DNA from: Rhodothermus sp.
GTDB lineage: Bacteria > Bacteroidota > Rhodothermia > Rhodothermales > Rhodothermaceae
NCBI GenBank assembly: GCA_030950375.1
Contig: JAUZRN010000024.1
Location: 1 to 43,870 of the forward strand
Length of the DNA stretch: 43,870 bases
Reading direction: 5' to 3'
Shown here: positions 8,656 through 17,712 of the stretch, one piece after another
Layout of the letters: each line of letters starts with the position of its first letter
How positions within the stretch are numbered: position 1 is the first letter of the stretch
Translations under genes and position numbers: made by a program
The notes under the pieces: generated by a model
What the model was told of the DNA's origin: nothing
Databases searched by the model: none
Seen by the model: the letters and a program-made list of their open reading frames with translations, nothing else

Positions 8656-9549
8656 ATGCGCGAAGTGCAGCAGGCAGTGGTTGCCCGGTTCGATCTGCGG
8701 CTGGGCCGACGACAGCGCTTAGGGCAGATTCTGGCGGTGATCTTGTTTCTGGCAACAGTGTTCGGGTTGCTCGTATTGACGGCGCTTCTGGTCGATGTGG
8801 TGCGTAAGGGGACGCCCTGGCTGGACTGGCAATTTCTTACGTCCTATCCCTCCCGTAAGCCTGAAGCAGCCGGGATCAAGTCGGCAATTGTGGGATCGTT
8901 CTGGCTCATGGTGCTGACAGCCCTGTTTGCCGTTCCGGTCGGCGTAGGGGCCGCGATCTACCTGGAGGAATATGCGCCGCGCGGCTGGTTCCTGCGGCTC
9001 ATTCAGCTGAACATTGCCAATCTGGCCGGTATCCCTTCCGTGATCTATGGCATTCTGGGGTTGGGCCTCTTTGTACGCTTTTTTGCGTTGGGACGCAGCC
9101 TGCTGGCCGGGGCCTTGACGATGAGCCTGCTGGTCCTTCCCATCATTGTGATCAGTACGCAGGAAGCGTTACGTGCGGTGCCGCAGGGCATTCGGGAGAG
9201 TGCCTATGCGCTGGGGGCTACGCGCTGGCAGGTCGTCTCCAGTCACCTGTTGCCTATTGCAGCCCCCGGCATTCTGACCGGCATCATCCTGGCGCTGAGC
9301 CGGGCCGTCGGAGAGACAGCGCCCCTGGTCATGATCGGAGCGCTGACGTTCGTGGCCTTTCTACCGGGTAGCCTGTTGGATCCTTTTACGGTCTTGCCCA
9401 TTCAGATTTTCAACTGGACGGCCCGTCCTCAGGAGGATTTTCGTGCGCTGGCAGCGGCCGCCATCATCGTGCTCATGGTGTTTCTGTTTTTGATGAACCT
9501 GAGCGCTATCCTGCTGCGAAACTACTACGAACGTCATCGTCCACATTGA
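8656..9549 (+). CDS. pstA: Phosphate ABC transporter permease PstA
   Basis: About 297-residue permease, partner of PstC, with six predicted TM helices and an EAA loop reading [14 protein letters not shown]. The frame extends upstream to TTG 8647, which would overlap the pstC stop; ATG 8656 is preferred as the standard codon. Typical tandem pstC-pstA order. Confidence 0.94.
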   Translation: MREVQQAVVARFDLRLGRRQRLGQILAVILFLATVFGLLVLTALLVDVVRKGTPWLDWQFLTSYPSRKPEAAGIKSAIVGSFWLMVLTALFAVPVGVGAAIYLEEYAPRGWFLRLIQLNIANLAGIPSVIYGILGLGLFVRFFALGRSLLAGALTMSLLVLPIIVISTQEALRAVPQGIRESAYALGATRWQVVSSHLLPIAAPGILTGIILALSRAVGETAPLVMIGALTFVAFLPGSLLDPFTVLPIQIFNWTARPQEDFRALAAAAIIVLMVFLFLMNLSAILLRNYYERHRPH

Positions 9550-9553
9550 ACCT

Positions 9554-10381
9554 ATGGCCGATCACGTTTCTCCTACAGAAGGCGTACCAACCACGACGTT
9601 TTCGGTGCTGCATCGCGATACCGAGGCCCAGCGTATGTCTCCCAAGATGGAGGTACATAACCTCTACTTCTGGTATGGAGACAAGCTGGCATTGAAGGAT
9701 ATTTCGCTGCAGATTTTGCCTAACGAGGTGACCGCCTTTATTGGGCCCTCAGGCTGTGGCAAAAGTACGCTACTGCGTTGCCTCAATCGCATGAACGAAC
9801 TCATCCCGAACACACGCCTGGAGGGGACCGTGCTGCTGGATGGTCGCGATATCTATCGCGCAATGGATCCGGTGGTGGTGCGGCGTCGGGTAGGCATGGT
9901 GTTCCAGAAGCCCAATCCGTTTCCCAAGTCGATCTACCAGAACGTGGCCTGGGGTGCTCGTATCAACGGCTACCGCGGCGACATCGATGAACTGGTCGAG
10001 CGTTGCCTGCGGCTGGCTGCCCTCTGGGATGAGGTCAAAGATCGACTGCACGAAAACGCCTATGGGCTCAGCGGAGGACAGCAACAGCGGCTCTGTATTG
10101 CTCGGGCGCTGGCCGTGGAGCCTGAGGTATTGCTGATGGACGAGCCGGCCAGTGCACTGGATCCAATCGCGACCGCAAAGCTTGAAGAGACCATCCTGGA
10201 GCTCAAAAAGTCCTACACAATCGTTATCGTTACGCATAACATGCATCAGGCCTCTCGCATTAGCGATACGACCGCGTTCTTCTACATGGGCGAGCTGATT
10301 GAGATGAACCGAACCGACGAACTTTTCACGCGTCCCCGCGAAAAACGGACAGAGGATTATATTACCGGACGATTTGGCTAA
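9554..10381 (+). CDS. pstB: Phosphate ABC transporter ATPase PstB
   Basis: 275-residue ABC ATPase powering PstCA. Walker [11 protein letters not shown]-loop in [10 protein letters not shown] (a PstB hallmark), signature LSGGQQQR, Walker [13 protein letters not shown] and the switch His in VTHNMHQA are all intact. About 30 extra N-terminal residues precede the ABC domain ([15 protein letters not shown]), so an internal start is possible, but ATG 9554 is 4 nt after pstA and is kept. Confidence 0.96.
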   Translation: MADHVSPTEGVPTTTFSVLHRDTEAQRMSPKMEVHNLYFWYGDKLALKDISLQILPNEVTAFIGPSGCGKSTLLRCLNRMNELIPNTRLEGTVLLDGRDIYRAMDPVVVRRRVGMVFQKPNPFPKSIYQNVAWGARINGYRGDIDELVERCLRLAALWDEVKDRLHENAYGLSGGQQQRLCIARALAVEPEVLLMDEPASALDPIATAKLEETILELKKSYTIVIVTHNMHQASRISDTTAFFYMGELIEMNRTDELFTRPREKRTEDYITGRFG

Positions 10382-10394
10382 GCTTCTGATCGAC

Positions 10395-11090
10395 ATGGTA
10401 CATAGACATATTGACGACGAGCTGCTGGTATTGCAGCGGTTGCTGTTCGAAATGGCCAATCTGGTTGATGAACAGATGGCCAATGCCATTGATGCGCTAC
10501 TGCGGCGCGATCTGGAGCTGGCCGAGCAGGTGCGTGCCCGGGATGATGAAGTGGATGCGTATGAGCTAAAAATCGATCGGCAGTGTGAGCGCATTCTGGC
10601 ATTGCACCATCCGGTAGCGGCCGAGTTGCGCATGATCATTACGGCGGTCAAGGTGAATACCGACCTGGAACGCATCGGCGACCACTGTAAAAACCTGGCC
10701 AAGCATACGCCGCATGTGGTGCAGGCGCCCGAAGCCCTGGCCCAGACACGTATCGAAGAGATGGCCGATGCTTCGCGGGCCATGCTGCGGCAGGTGCAGG
10801 AAGCCTTCCTGAAACGAGACCGCCTGCTGGCCCGTCAGGTACTGGCGCAGGATCTGCAGATCGATCGGCTGCATCGGGAGAATTTTGAGCAGCTGGTGCG
10901 CTTTGGGCAGCAGCACCCGGAGCATATCGAAGCCGTAGCTCATCTGATTACTGCCAGTAAAGCACTGGAGCGCATTTCAGATCATGCTAAGAACATTGCC
11001 GAAAGCGTGGTCTTTCTGATTGAAGGCGTGGACATCCGACATCGCAAGCTCCGAGAACCGCAGGCGCAGGAAGGCGATCGCCGCACCTGA
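10395..11090 (+). CDS. phoU: PhoU, phosphate signalling regulator
   Basis: About 231-residue all-helical protein with two PhoU repeats; each carries the metal-site type motif (DLERIGDHCKNLA near 95-107 and ALERISDHAKNIAE near 190-203). PhoU links Pst transporter activity to phosphate sensing and restrains uptake. The frame opens at TTG 10374, overlapping pstB; ATG 10395 (MVHRHIDDEL) matches the usual PhoU N-terminus and is preferred. Last gene of the operon, followed by a strong terminator. Confidence 0.93.
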   Translation: MVHRHIDDELLVLQRLLFEMANLVDEQMANAIDALLRRDLELAEQVRARDDEVDAYELKIDRQCERILALHHPVAAELRMIITAVKVNTDLERIGDHCKNLAKHTPHVVQAPEALAQTRIEEMADASRAMLRQVQEAFLKRDRLLARQVLAQDLQIDRLHRENFEQLVRFGQQHPEHIEAVAHLITASKALERISDHAKNIAESVVFLIEGVDIRHRKLREPQAQEGDRRT

Positions 11091-11094
11091 AAAC

Positions 11095-11125
11095 AAAGCC
11101 CCGCTCTGTGGAAAAGCGGGGCTTT
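11095..11125. terminator. Bidirectional terminator between phoU and hsp20
   Basis: AAAGCCCCGCT (11095-11105) pairs perfectly with AGCGGGGCTTT (11115-11125). The A/T flanks allow function on both strands, serving phoU on plus and hsp20 on minus. Confidence 0.85.
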
Positions 11126-11176
11126 CGTGCAAGCACAAACGGCACCGACAGGCCGGTGCCGAAGCTTATCGGAGGC

Positions 11177-11617
11177 TTACGAGATCTTAATCCGTACCGG
11201 TTTGCTCTCCTCTGTCTTCGGCGCCTCGATCACGAGGACACCGTTTTCGAAGTGGGCCTTGATCTTGTCCGGGTTGACGTTCTGGCCCAGGTTGAACGAC
11301 CGGAAGAAACGGCCATACCACCGCTCCATCCGGTGATACTGGGCCTCTTTGTGTTCAGGTTGTGGCCGTTCGCCGCTTACCTGCAGCGTGCCGTTTTCAA
11401 ACGTGATCGTGACCGCGTCCCGGTTCAGGCCAGGCAGGTCCATGTAAATGAGGTAGGCGTCGTCCGTCTCTACCAGGTCGACCGTAGGTGTCCAGACCGC
11501 CGACTCGACCTCAGGCCGCAGCCAGTTACCGAAGAAGTTCTCAAACAGCCGGTCCACTTCCCGCTGCAGCTCCGACAGCAGGGACGTCGGCGACGTATAG
11601 CGCATCACCTCCGTCAT
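11177..11617 (-). CDS. Small heat shock protein, Hsp20/alpha-crystallin family
   Basis: 146-residue cytoplasmic chaperone that holds unfolding proteins for refolding. The alpha-crystallin domain (about 40-135) shows PTVDLVETDDAY at its start, the DLPGL loop near 58, and the conserved FENGVLVIEAPK close to the C-terminus; the IKIS tail corresponds to the I-x-I/V oligomerisation motif. ATG 11617 is chosen over longer forms because it has an unusually strong ribosome site for this window (GGAGGAG) 5-11 nt upstream. Separate from the upstream protease, whose terminator lies at 11712-11744. Confidence 0.95.
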   Translation of the reverse strand: MTEVMRYTSPTSLLSELQREVDRLFENFFGNWLRPEVESAVWTPTVDLVETDDAYLIYMDLPGLNRDAVTITFENGTLQVSGERPQPEHKEAQYHRMERWYGRFFRSFNLGQNVNPDKIKAHFENGVLVIEAPKTEESKPVRIKIS

Positions 11618-11711
11618 GGCTCCTCCGCAGGTTTGGTTTTGAGGGTTACGCAATACGTCACCAGACCTGGCCGATCGGACATCCTGTCGTATCCGACCAA
11701 CCACCCGTTCT

Positions 11712-11744
11712 AAAAGACAAACGGCATGCCCGGACACATGCCGT
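11712..11744 (-). terminator. Terminator downstream of the CtpA-type protease
   Basis: Read on minus, ACGGCATG (11744-11737), an 8-nt loop and CATGCCGT (11728-11721) are followed by TTGTCTTTT. It separates the protease transcript from hsp20. A second, tight hairpin TGACAGCC-TCA-GGCTGTCA at 11763-11781 lies right after the protease stop. Confidence 0.75.
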
Positions 11745-11787
11745 CTGCCAGATGGGTCAGGTTGACAGCCTCAGGCTGTCAGTTTGG

Positions 11788-13452
11788 CTAACGTCCTTTG
11801 CGCAGCGGGTTGTCTGCCTGGGAAGCAAAGTGGGCGGCCAGCGCTTCGGCGCGGTCCCAGTGTTTGAGCGCTTCCTGGACAACCGGGTCGATCTGGTTGA
11901 ATAGCGGAATTGATGCCTCACGACCATACAGTTGCCAGGCCAGGTAGGCCTTGAGCAGGATGCTGAGCGTTTCCCGATGTGCTTCAGCCTGTGCTACCGT
12001 GAAGGGGTGTATGGCATCTTCCGAAAAAAGGCCTTGCTGGCGCGCATAGTCCAGAAAAGCCTGCCATAGCACGTCATCGACAGTAAAGGATGCCATAAAG
12101 GCGTCCCGCCGGTTATTCCACTGCTGACGGATGGCCTGTTCATGCTGATTGAACCACGTGCGTATAAAGGTGGAGGCCAGGTTGCGGCGGCTGATTTCCA
12201 TAAGGATCGAATTCGTGTCGGGCGGCACGACAATATCAGGCAGGATGCCCCCACCGCCGAAGACGGTGCGGCCGTGTACAGTCTGAAACTTCAGCGAGTC
12301 CGGGATCTCGTGAATGTAGTCTTCGGGGTGGAAGACCGTGGTTTCATAGTCAGCGAATTTCTGCCGGTAATAGTCTTCTATATCCCCCCCGTGATAGGGC
12401 GTTTGAATCAGCCGACCAGAGGGGGTGTAGTAACGAGCCACGGTGAGCTGAATAACACTGCCATCAGAGAGCGGAAACTGGTTCTGTACCAGTCCTTTGC
12501 CGAAGGTGCGCAGGCCAACAATCAGGGCCCGATCGTTATCCTGCAGAGCTCCGGCCACAATTTCGCTGGCCGAGGCCGAATGGCGATCGACCAGCACGAT
12601 TACCGGTTGGGTTTCAAAGCGGCCACCCGGCGTGGAACGTCGCGTCATTTCGGCCTGCGCAATCCGACCGCGTGTGTATACGATCGTATATCCTTCCGGT
12701 AGCAATTCGTCAACCAGTTCAACAGCAGCTTCCATGATGCCGCCCGGGTTGCCGCGCAGATCCAGGACCAGTCGATCCATTCCCTGCTGTTTGAGCCGAT
12801 CCAGGTGATCCAGAAATTCATCATACGTAGTCATGGCAAATCGGCTGATGCGAATATAGCCGGTCCGATCGTCAAGCATGTACGCCGCATTGACTGTGTA
12901 AAGCGGAATGCGGCCCCGGGTAATGACAAATTCCAGCGGCTCTCTGACGCCCAGCCGACGAATGGTCACTTTGACCCTGGTCCCTTCGGGTCCCTTGAGA
13001 CGCTTCTGGATTTCGGTGGAAGAGAGGCCAATAGCGCTGGAGTCCTCAATGGCAATGATCCGATCACCGGGTTGCAGGCCAACCGCTTCGCTGGGACCGC
13101 CGCTGATGGTGGCTACCACACGGGCCGTATCCTCAACCATCTCGAACCAGATCCCAATGCCCCCAAAGGAGCCCTGGTAGCTTTCCCGTAGTTCTTTCAT
13201 CTCCTCAGCCGTGATGTACACCGAATGGGGATCCAGTTCGGTCAGCATGGCCCGGATCGCCTCTTCAGCCAGGGGTTCTGGCTCGACCGGATCCACATAC
13301 CGTTGCGTGATGGTGAGAAAAGCCTCTTCAAGCTTGCGAAGACTGGCCAGCGTGTCGGTGTTGGAGACCGCCTGCTGCAGGTTCCATCCCAGTACAATGC
13401 CCAGTACCAGCAGGAGAATCGACGGAAGCGTGTAGCGCAGCGACTTTTTCAT
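11788..13452 (-). CDS. S41-family C-terminal processing peptidase (CtpA/Prc type)
   Basis: 554-residue envelope protease that trims or degrades exported proteins from their C-termini. N-terminal membrane anchor or signal (about 8-24), a PDZ domain (about 90-170, with FGGIGIWFEM and GLQPGDRIIAI), then the S41 catalytic core. By alignment to the Prc spacing of 25 residues, Ser294 in HSASASEI and Lys319 in RTFGKG form the catalytic dyad. NPGGIM near 235 is the conserved strand of the core. The C-terminal ~180 residues form the extension common in Bacteroidota members. Divergent from lemA across a 182-bp region containing an 11-bp perfect inverted repeat. Confidence 0.93.
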   Translation of the reverse strand: MKKSLRYTLPSILLLVLGIVLGWNLQQAVSNTDTLASLRKLEEAFLTITQRYVDPVEPEPLAEEAIRAMLTELDPHSVYITAEEMKELRESYQGSFGGIGIWFEMVEDTARVVATISGGPSEAVGLQPGDRIIAIEDSSAIGLSSTEIQKRLKGPEGTRVKVTIRRLGVREPLEFVITRGRIPLYTVNAAYMLDDRTGYIRISRFAMTTYDEFLDHLDRLKQQGMDRLVLDLRGNPGGIMEAAVELVDELLPEGYTIVYTRGRIAQAEMTRRSTPGGRFETQPVIVLVDRHSASASEIVAGALQDNDRALIVGLRTFGKGLVQNQFPLSDGSVIQLTVARYYTPSGRLIQTPYHGGDIEDYYRQKFADYETTVFHPEDYIHEIPDSLKFQTVHGRTVFGGGGILPDIVVPPDTNSILMEISRRNLASTFIRTWFNQHEQAIRQQWNNRRDAFMASFTVDDVLWQAFLDYARQQGLFSEDAIHPFTVAQAEAHRETLSILLKAYLAWQLYGREASIPLFNQIDPVVQEALKHWDRAEALAAHFASQADNPLRKGR

Positions 13453-13487
13453 CGTGAAACCCGATGGCTTGACTCTAAATAAAGATA

Positions 13488-13560
13488 CAACCGGTTCGTA
13501 GCAAAACGTACGCCGGATTAATCTAAATGGTTAAATATACGGTTTGTTGCGAACCGGTTG
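13488..13560. promoter_or_regulatory. Long inverted repeat between divergent protease and lemA
   Basis: CAACCGGTTCG at 13488-13498 is exactly repeated in reverse complement at 13550-13560, and the similarity extends inward another 12 bp with three mismatches (13499-13510 versus 13538-13549). On the minus strand a TATCTTTA element (13480-13487), resembling the Bacteroidota -7 box TAnnTTTG, abuts the left arm. Each divergent promoter therefore appears to carry one copy of the same AACCGGTT site, suggesting shared control by one dimeric regulator. Confidence 0.5.
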
Positions 13561-13634
13561 CTTTTTGTTGAAACCCGGTCGTTTGTGCTGGCGTAGGCCG
13601 GCCGAACGCCTGTTCAAACCCGGAGAGAGCCTCT

Positions 13635-14237
13635 ATGCGAAGCAAAGGATTGCTGGCCCTTGTTGTCGTAGTGCTCCTGCTCGGTATGGCCGGCTGTGCC
13701 GGTTGCAGCACCTACAATCGTCTGGTTGAAGCTGACGAAATGGTTGCCCGTGCCTGGGCGGATCTGCAGGCGCAATATCAGCGCCGGGCCGATCTGATTC
13801 CTAATCTGGTACGTACGGTCCAGGCTTCGGCCACCTTTGAACGGGAAACCCTGGAGGCCGTTACCAGTGCTCGCGCCCGAGCCACGTCGATCACCTTGCG
13901 TGCCGAAGACCTGAGTGATCCGGAAAAGGTCCGGCAGTTTCAGGAGGCCCAGGCGCAGCTCTCAAGTGCGCTGGCCCGGTTGCTGGCCGTGGCCGAAAAC
14001 TATCCTCAGTTGCAGACGACCGGCGCATTCCGCGATCTGCTGGTGCAACTCGAAGGTACTGAAAACCGCATCACGGTTGCTCGACGTGACTACAACGAGG
14101 CAGTCCGACGCTACAACACACTGGTCCGGCGTTTTCCAACGGTGCTGGTGGCAAGTCTGACAGGTTTTTTGCCCAAACAGCCGTTTGAAGCGGCAGCAGA
14201 GGCCCAGACAGCGCCTCAGGTAGAATTTAATCTCTGA
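13635..14237 (+). CDS. lemA: LemA family lipoprotein
   Basis: 200 residues: lipoprotein signal with lipobox MAGC (Cys21), then the LemA domain, a long antiparallel helical bundle. The family-typical opening YNRLVEADEMVARAWADLQ-like segment and RADLIPNLV follow directly (about 26-59). LemA proteins are envelope-associated and of unclear function; they are very often encoded beside TPM-domain proteins, as here. ATG 13635 follows a GGAGAGAG purine stretch. The TPM gene starts 3 nt after its stop. Confidence 0.93.
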   Translation: MRSKGLLALVVVVLLLGMAGCAGCSTYNRLVEADEMVARAWADLQAQYQRRADLIPNLVRTVQASATFERETLEAVTSARARATSITLRAEDLSDPEKVRQFQEAQAQLSSALARLLAVAENYPQLQTTGAFRDLLVQLEGTENRITVARRDYNEAVRRYNTLVRRFPTVLVASLTGFLPKQPFEAAAEAQTAPQVEFNL

Positions 14238-14240
14238 ACC

Positions 14241-15041
14241 ATGCGACAACGAAGCCGATGGCTGGGCTGGACGCTGGGGATATTGTTGCCCCTGGGAACT
14301 CTGGCCCAACAGATAGAGGTCATTCCGCCCAGCGGAAAATGGGTGACCGATCTGGCGGACTTACTGACGCCATCCGAAGAGCAGATGCTGAGCCGGAAGC
14401 TGGCTGCCTATGCCGATACAACCTCCACCCAGATCGTAATTGTAACGCTCCCTACGCTTGAGGGTATTCCGGCTGCCGATTATGCGGTGGAGCTGGGACG
14501 CCGTTGGGGGGTGGGCCAGCAGGAATACGACAATGGGGTGGTGATCCTGGTAGCGCGCAAGGAACGCGAGGTGTTCATTGCTACCGGCTATGGACTTGAA
14601 GTGGCGATACCTGACGTGCTGGCCGGCCGAATCGTGCGGGACATCATGGTGCCGCGTTTCCGGCAGGGGGATTTTTACGGCGGGCTTTCGGCTGCGGTCG
14701 ATGCGATCATTGCGGCTGCTCAGGGCGAGTTCCAGCCACCGGCACGAGCTGCTGATGGTCGTAGGGGATGGAGTAACCTGGCGACCCTGTTTGTGTTGCT
14801 GGTCGTACTACTATTTTTCCTGTCGGCTGCCCGAGGCAGTGGCGGCCCCCCTCGTGGCCGTAAAGCGGCCCGCTCTTCCTACCGTGTGTATCGCCGAACG
14901 CATGGGCTCCCTCCCGTTATTATCTGGGGCAGCGGTTCCGGCGGTGGGCATCATGGCGGTGGATGGAGCGGTGGCGGTTTTGGCGGTTTCTCGGGAGGAG
15001 GTGGAAGCTTTGGAGGCGGAGGCGCTGGCGGTAGCTGGTAA
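14241..15041 (+). CDS. TPM domain protein (YgcG type) with glycine-rich tail
   Basis: 266 residues. Signal peptide (about 1-22), TPM domain (about 30-155; landmarks WVTDLADLLT, QIVIVTLPTLEG, NGVVILVARKEREVFIATG), one TM helix (about 178-195), a basic stretch, and a Gly/Ser/His-rich tail from about 222 containing a GGGHHGGG segment. TPM domains are small alpha/beta folds implicated in membrane-protein maintenance (photosystem II repair in plants) and reported to have phosphatase activity in some members. Immediately downstream of lemA and almost certainly cotranscribed. Confidence 0.92.
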   Translation: MRQRSRWLGWTLGILLPLGTLAQQIEVIPPSGKWVTDLADLLTPSEEQMLSRKLAAYADTTSTQIVIVTLPTLEGIPAADYAVELGRRWGVGQQEYDNGVVILVARKEREVFIATGYGLEVAIPDVLAGRIVRDIMVPRFRQGDFYGGLSAAVDAIIAAAQGEFQPPARAADGRRGWSNLATLFVLLVVLLFFLSAARGSGGPPRGRKAARSSYRVYRRTHGLPPVIIWGSGSGGGHHGGGWSGGGFGGFSGGGGSFGGGGAGGSW

Positions 15042-15055
15042 AAGCCAGAAAGACG

Positions 15056-15376
15056 ATGGATCGGCTGGAACAGTTGCTGCAGTTTTATCAAGAGGATCCA
15101 GACGACGCATTCACACGCTTTGCGCTGGCGCAGGAATACTGGAAACGAGGCGATACGGCGCAGGCGCTGCATTTCTTCGAAGGCCTGGTGCGTGACCATC
15201 CCGACTACGTGGGCACTTACTACCATCTGGCCCGGCTTTATCGAGAACTGGGACGATCGGATGAGGCGCGGCGTACTTACCAGCAGGGTATCGAGGTAGC
15301 ACGCCGGATGGGAGATGTGAAAAGCCTGGCCGAATTACAGGACGCCCTGATGGCACTTGAACTGGGCGAGGAGTGA
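15056..15376 (+). CDS. Small TPR-repeat protein
   Basis: 106 residues built of about two and a half tetratricopeptide repeats: FTRFALAQEYWKRGDTAQAL (about 20-39), then the GTYYHLARLYRELGRSDEA unit (about 57-75) with the canonical A/Y/L/G positions. No signal peptide, so probably cytoplasmic. TPRs mediate protein-protein contacts; the partner is unknown. It starts 15 nt after the TPM gene and closes the lemA cluster. Confidence 0.85.
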   Translation: MDRLEQLLQFYQEDPDDAFTRFALAQEYWKRGDTAQALHFFEGLVRDHPDYVGTYYHLARLYRELGRSDEARRTYQQGIEVARRMGDVKSLAELQDALMALELGEE

Positions 15377-16189
15377 TGGGTGCTGAGGTAGCGCTTCTCC
15401 CTGGAGGGATGCACAGCTGCGTCAGGAATCGGACAATCGCGCTGGCTGCTACGCACAGGCTGTAAATAAATCTGCTCCCCCTTTGAGGGGGAGCAGGCCC
15501 GGAGGGCCTGAGGGGGGATGTTGTCCAGAGAGCTTGCTGATGGTGTATGGGAACAGTGGCAGCATGGGTGGGCAGCGTTCCTTGCGAAGGCGAAGAGAAC
15601 GCGATAAAGTATAAGGCCCTGGGCTGCCGATACAGCCTCTTCGCCGCGGAGACATCAGGATTAAAAAGTGGAGAGGAGCTGTGCCTTCAGCGACTGAGGA
15701 GGCGGTACGCCAGAAGGTATAACCCCTTGCCCATCGGCTTCGCCCTTTAGCTTTCTGGCTGAATCCCAGAGCCGATGCGTCGCACAGCAGTTAGACCAGG
15801 GTTAGCGTTGGGATCAGTCAGAAAATTTGCGCCGCTTTTGAAGCGAAGCGTGTTGCAAGAGAGGACTTGAAGCCGACAGGGTAACCATGCAGGAAAAAAG
15901 CCCTGGCAGGCAGATACACGTAGGGTTTCGGCTGGGGGTATCGCCGGAGGCTGGAAAGGTCGGCTGGTTCTCATGGGTCAGGTTGCTTCGGAGCGACCCG
16001 GGGCCTGATTGATGGAGAGGAGCCGGGATTCGAGGTTCATTGGTCCATGCCAATGGTAAGCGTTTGCGGTGCGGCAGAGAAGCGCAAAGTGTTTTCACAG
16101 GGTGGCTGATTCAGGATAGAACTACGCCTTGATCCCGTCGTATATCTTTTCAACCTGTCGAAAACGCATGTAACCATCATTAAGTGGCC
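15377..16189. other. About 800-bp stretch without a convincing gene
   Basis: Between the TPR gene and htpX only short open frames occur on either strand, and none has recognisable domains. It holds the REP-like copy at 15471-15520 and a LacI-operator-like sequence at 16056-16067. A TATATCTTTTC element around 16141-16150 may be part of the htpX promoter. A structured RNA or decayed gene cannot be excluded by eye. Confidence 0.5.
15471..15520. repeat. REP-like double-hairpin repeat, copy 2
   Basis: CTGCTCCCCC and GGGGGAGCAG (15472-15496) form a perfect 10-bp stem around a TTTGA loop; CAGGCCC-GGA-GGGCCTG (15494-15510) forms a second hairpin sharing the CAG with the first, so the two compete by three bases. 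The loop sequences TTTGA and GGA are identical to copy 1, whereas the stems differ with pairing preserved. Confidence 0.65.
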
Positions 16190-17041
16190 ATGACGAACAC
16201 GCTGCGTACAACAGCTTTGATGGCCCTGCTGATCATTCTCTTCGTACTGATCGGCGAAGCCATTGGGGGCGAGCAGGGCATGATGGTCGCCTTCTTTTTT
16301 GCGGTGGCGATGAACTTTTTCAGTTACTGGTTCAGTGATAAAATTGTGCTGATGATGTACGGGGCGCGGGAGATTTCTCGCGACGAGGCGCCGGAGCTAT
16401 ACGATATGGTAGATCGGCTGCGGCAGCGGGCTGGCCTGCCCATGCCCCGGGTCTATATCATTCCATCGGAGCAGCCCAATGCCTTTGCTACGGGCCGTAG
16501 TCCCCGGCATAGCGCGGTAGCTGTCACGCAGGGTATTGTGCGGTTGCTCAATCGTGAGGAGCTGGAAGGGGTGATCGCGCACGAGCTGGCTCACATCAAA
16601 CACCGGGATATCCTGATTTCGTCGATCGCGGCCACGCTGGCAGCGGCTATTACGATGCTGGCCCGGTTTGCTTTCTTCTTTGGACCCTCTGGCGATCGGG
16701 ATCGTGGCAATGCCCTGGCCGGATTGCTCATGCTGATTCTGGCGCCGCTGGCGGCCATGCTGATCCAGATGGCCATTTCGCGGGCGCGTGAGTTTGCCGC
16801 CGATCGCGGAGGAGCGCTCATCTGTGGACGGCCGCGGGCGCTTGCGCGGGCGCTGGAGAAGCTTGAGGCAGGCGTGGCCCATATTCCCATGGAGGCGAAT
16901 CCGGCTACGGCCCATATGTTTATCGTGCATCCGTTCAGTGGGGGAGGCCTTGCCCGGCTGTTTTCGACGCATCCGCCTACCGAAGAACGTATTCGCCGGT
17001 TGCTGGAGCTGGAACAAGAGCTGGCACACGTCCGGGCCTGA
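16190..17041 (+). CDS. htpX: HtpX-type M48 membrane zinc protease
   Basis: 283-residue inner-membrane metalloprotease for quality control of membrane proteins. Two N-terminal TM helices (about 7-25 and 30-50), the HELAH zinc motif with H131, E132 and H135, two further hydrophobic segments (about 148-170 and 178-200) and the downstream EFAADRGGA motif, whose Glu is the third zinc ligand. The C-terminal [22 protein letters not shown] is the classic HtpX ending. An in-frame GTG lies at 16184; ATG 16190 is used. Followed by a clear terminator. Confidence 0.95.
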   Translation: MTNTLRTTALMALLIILFVLIGEAIGGEQGMMVAFFFAVAMNFFSYWFSDKIVLMMYGAREISRDEAPELYDMVDRLRQRAGLPMPRVYIIPSEQPNAFATGRSPRHSAVAVTQGIVRLLNREELEGVIAHELAHIKHRDILISSIAATLAAAITMLARFAFFFGPSGDRDRGNALAGLLMLILAPLAAMLIQMAISRAREFAADRGGALICGRPRALARALEKLEAGVAHIPMEANPATAHMFIVHPFSGGGLARLFSTHPPTEERIRRLLELEQELAHVRA

Positions 17042-17056
17042 CGGAACCTTCGATCG

Positions 17057-17088
17057 CGGCCGGCCATTTTTCTGCCGGCCGTTTTTTT
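17057..17088 (+). terminator. Rho-independent terminator after htpX
   Basis: CGGCCGGC (17057-17064) pairs with GCCGGCCG (17074-17081) and is followed by seven T. It ends 25 bp before the next gene. Confidence 0.85.
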
Positions 17089-17112
17089 GCCCAACAAACC
17101 CGTTGACGCCCT

Positions 17113-17703
17113 ATGGCCCTGACTTATTCGCAGGAGATCGCGCTGGGTACCGAGGCGCCTCCATTTGATCTGCCGGTAGTCAACCCGGAGGCTGATGGAC
17201 GCAACAAGCCCACGCGGAGCCTGGAGGACTTTCGTGACGCGCAAGTGCTTGTGGTGGTCTTCACCTGCAATCACTGCCCCTATGCGCAGCATATAGAGGA
17301 GGCGCTAATTGAGATGGCGCGCGCTTATCAGCCGCGGGGTGTTCAGTTCGTGGCGATCAATGCCAACGATCCCGAGCAGTATCCAGAAGATGCTCCTGAA
17401 GTCATGGCGCAGCGCGCGCAAGCCAGAGGGTATCCGTTTCCGTACCTGTTCGATGAGACGCAGGAGGTTGCGCGGGCGTACGGTGCGCGTTGCACCCCGG
17501 ATCTGTATGTGTTCGATACCCATCGTCGGCTGGTCTATCACGGTCGATTTGACGATACCCGGCCCGGTCAGGGACGTTCGGCAACGGGCGAAGACCTGAG
17601 GCGAGTGCTGGACGAATTGCTGGCGACCGGGCAAGTGACCGGCCCCCAGTATCCATCCATGGGGTGCAACATCAAATGGAAGCCGGGCAACGAGCCCCGT
17701 TGA
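17113..17703 (+). CDS. Thioredoxin-fold protein (AhpC/TSA-like redoxin)
   Basis: 196 residues with no signal peptide. The thioredoxin-like domain spans most of the protein. FTCNHCPYA (about 50-58) places a C-x-x-C motif (CNHC) at the start of the first core helix, as in thiol-disulfide reductases, and GARCTPDLYVF supplies the cis-Pro loop with a preceding Cys. The C-terminal PSMGCNIKWKPG is characteristic of this widespread thioredoxin family, usually annotated only as such. Probably a cytoplasmic thiol redox enzyme; substrate unknown. NhaC-type antiporter gene follows after 9 nt. Confidence 0.87.
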   Translation: MALTYSQEIALGTEAPPFDLPVVNPEADGRNKPTRSLEDFRDAQVLVVVFTCNHCPYAQHIEEALIEMARAYQPRGVQFVAINANDPEQYPEDAPEVMAQRAQARGYPFPYLFDETQEVARAYGARCTPDLYVFDTHRRLVYHGRFDDTRPGQGRSATGEDLRRVLDELLATGQVTGPQYPSMGCNIKWKPGNEPR

Positions 17704-17712
17704 GCGGTACCG

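Noticed and set aside
9770-10783. 337-codon minus-strand frame across pstB and phoU
   Set aside because: It is rich in Ser/Arg of the kind seen in shadow frames and is antisense to two well-identified genes.
15814-16098. 94-codon minus-strand frame in the gap before htpX
   Set aside because: Composition is unlike neighbouring proteins (many Ser/Pro/Cys/Arg), there is no motif and no start signal.
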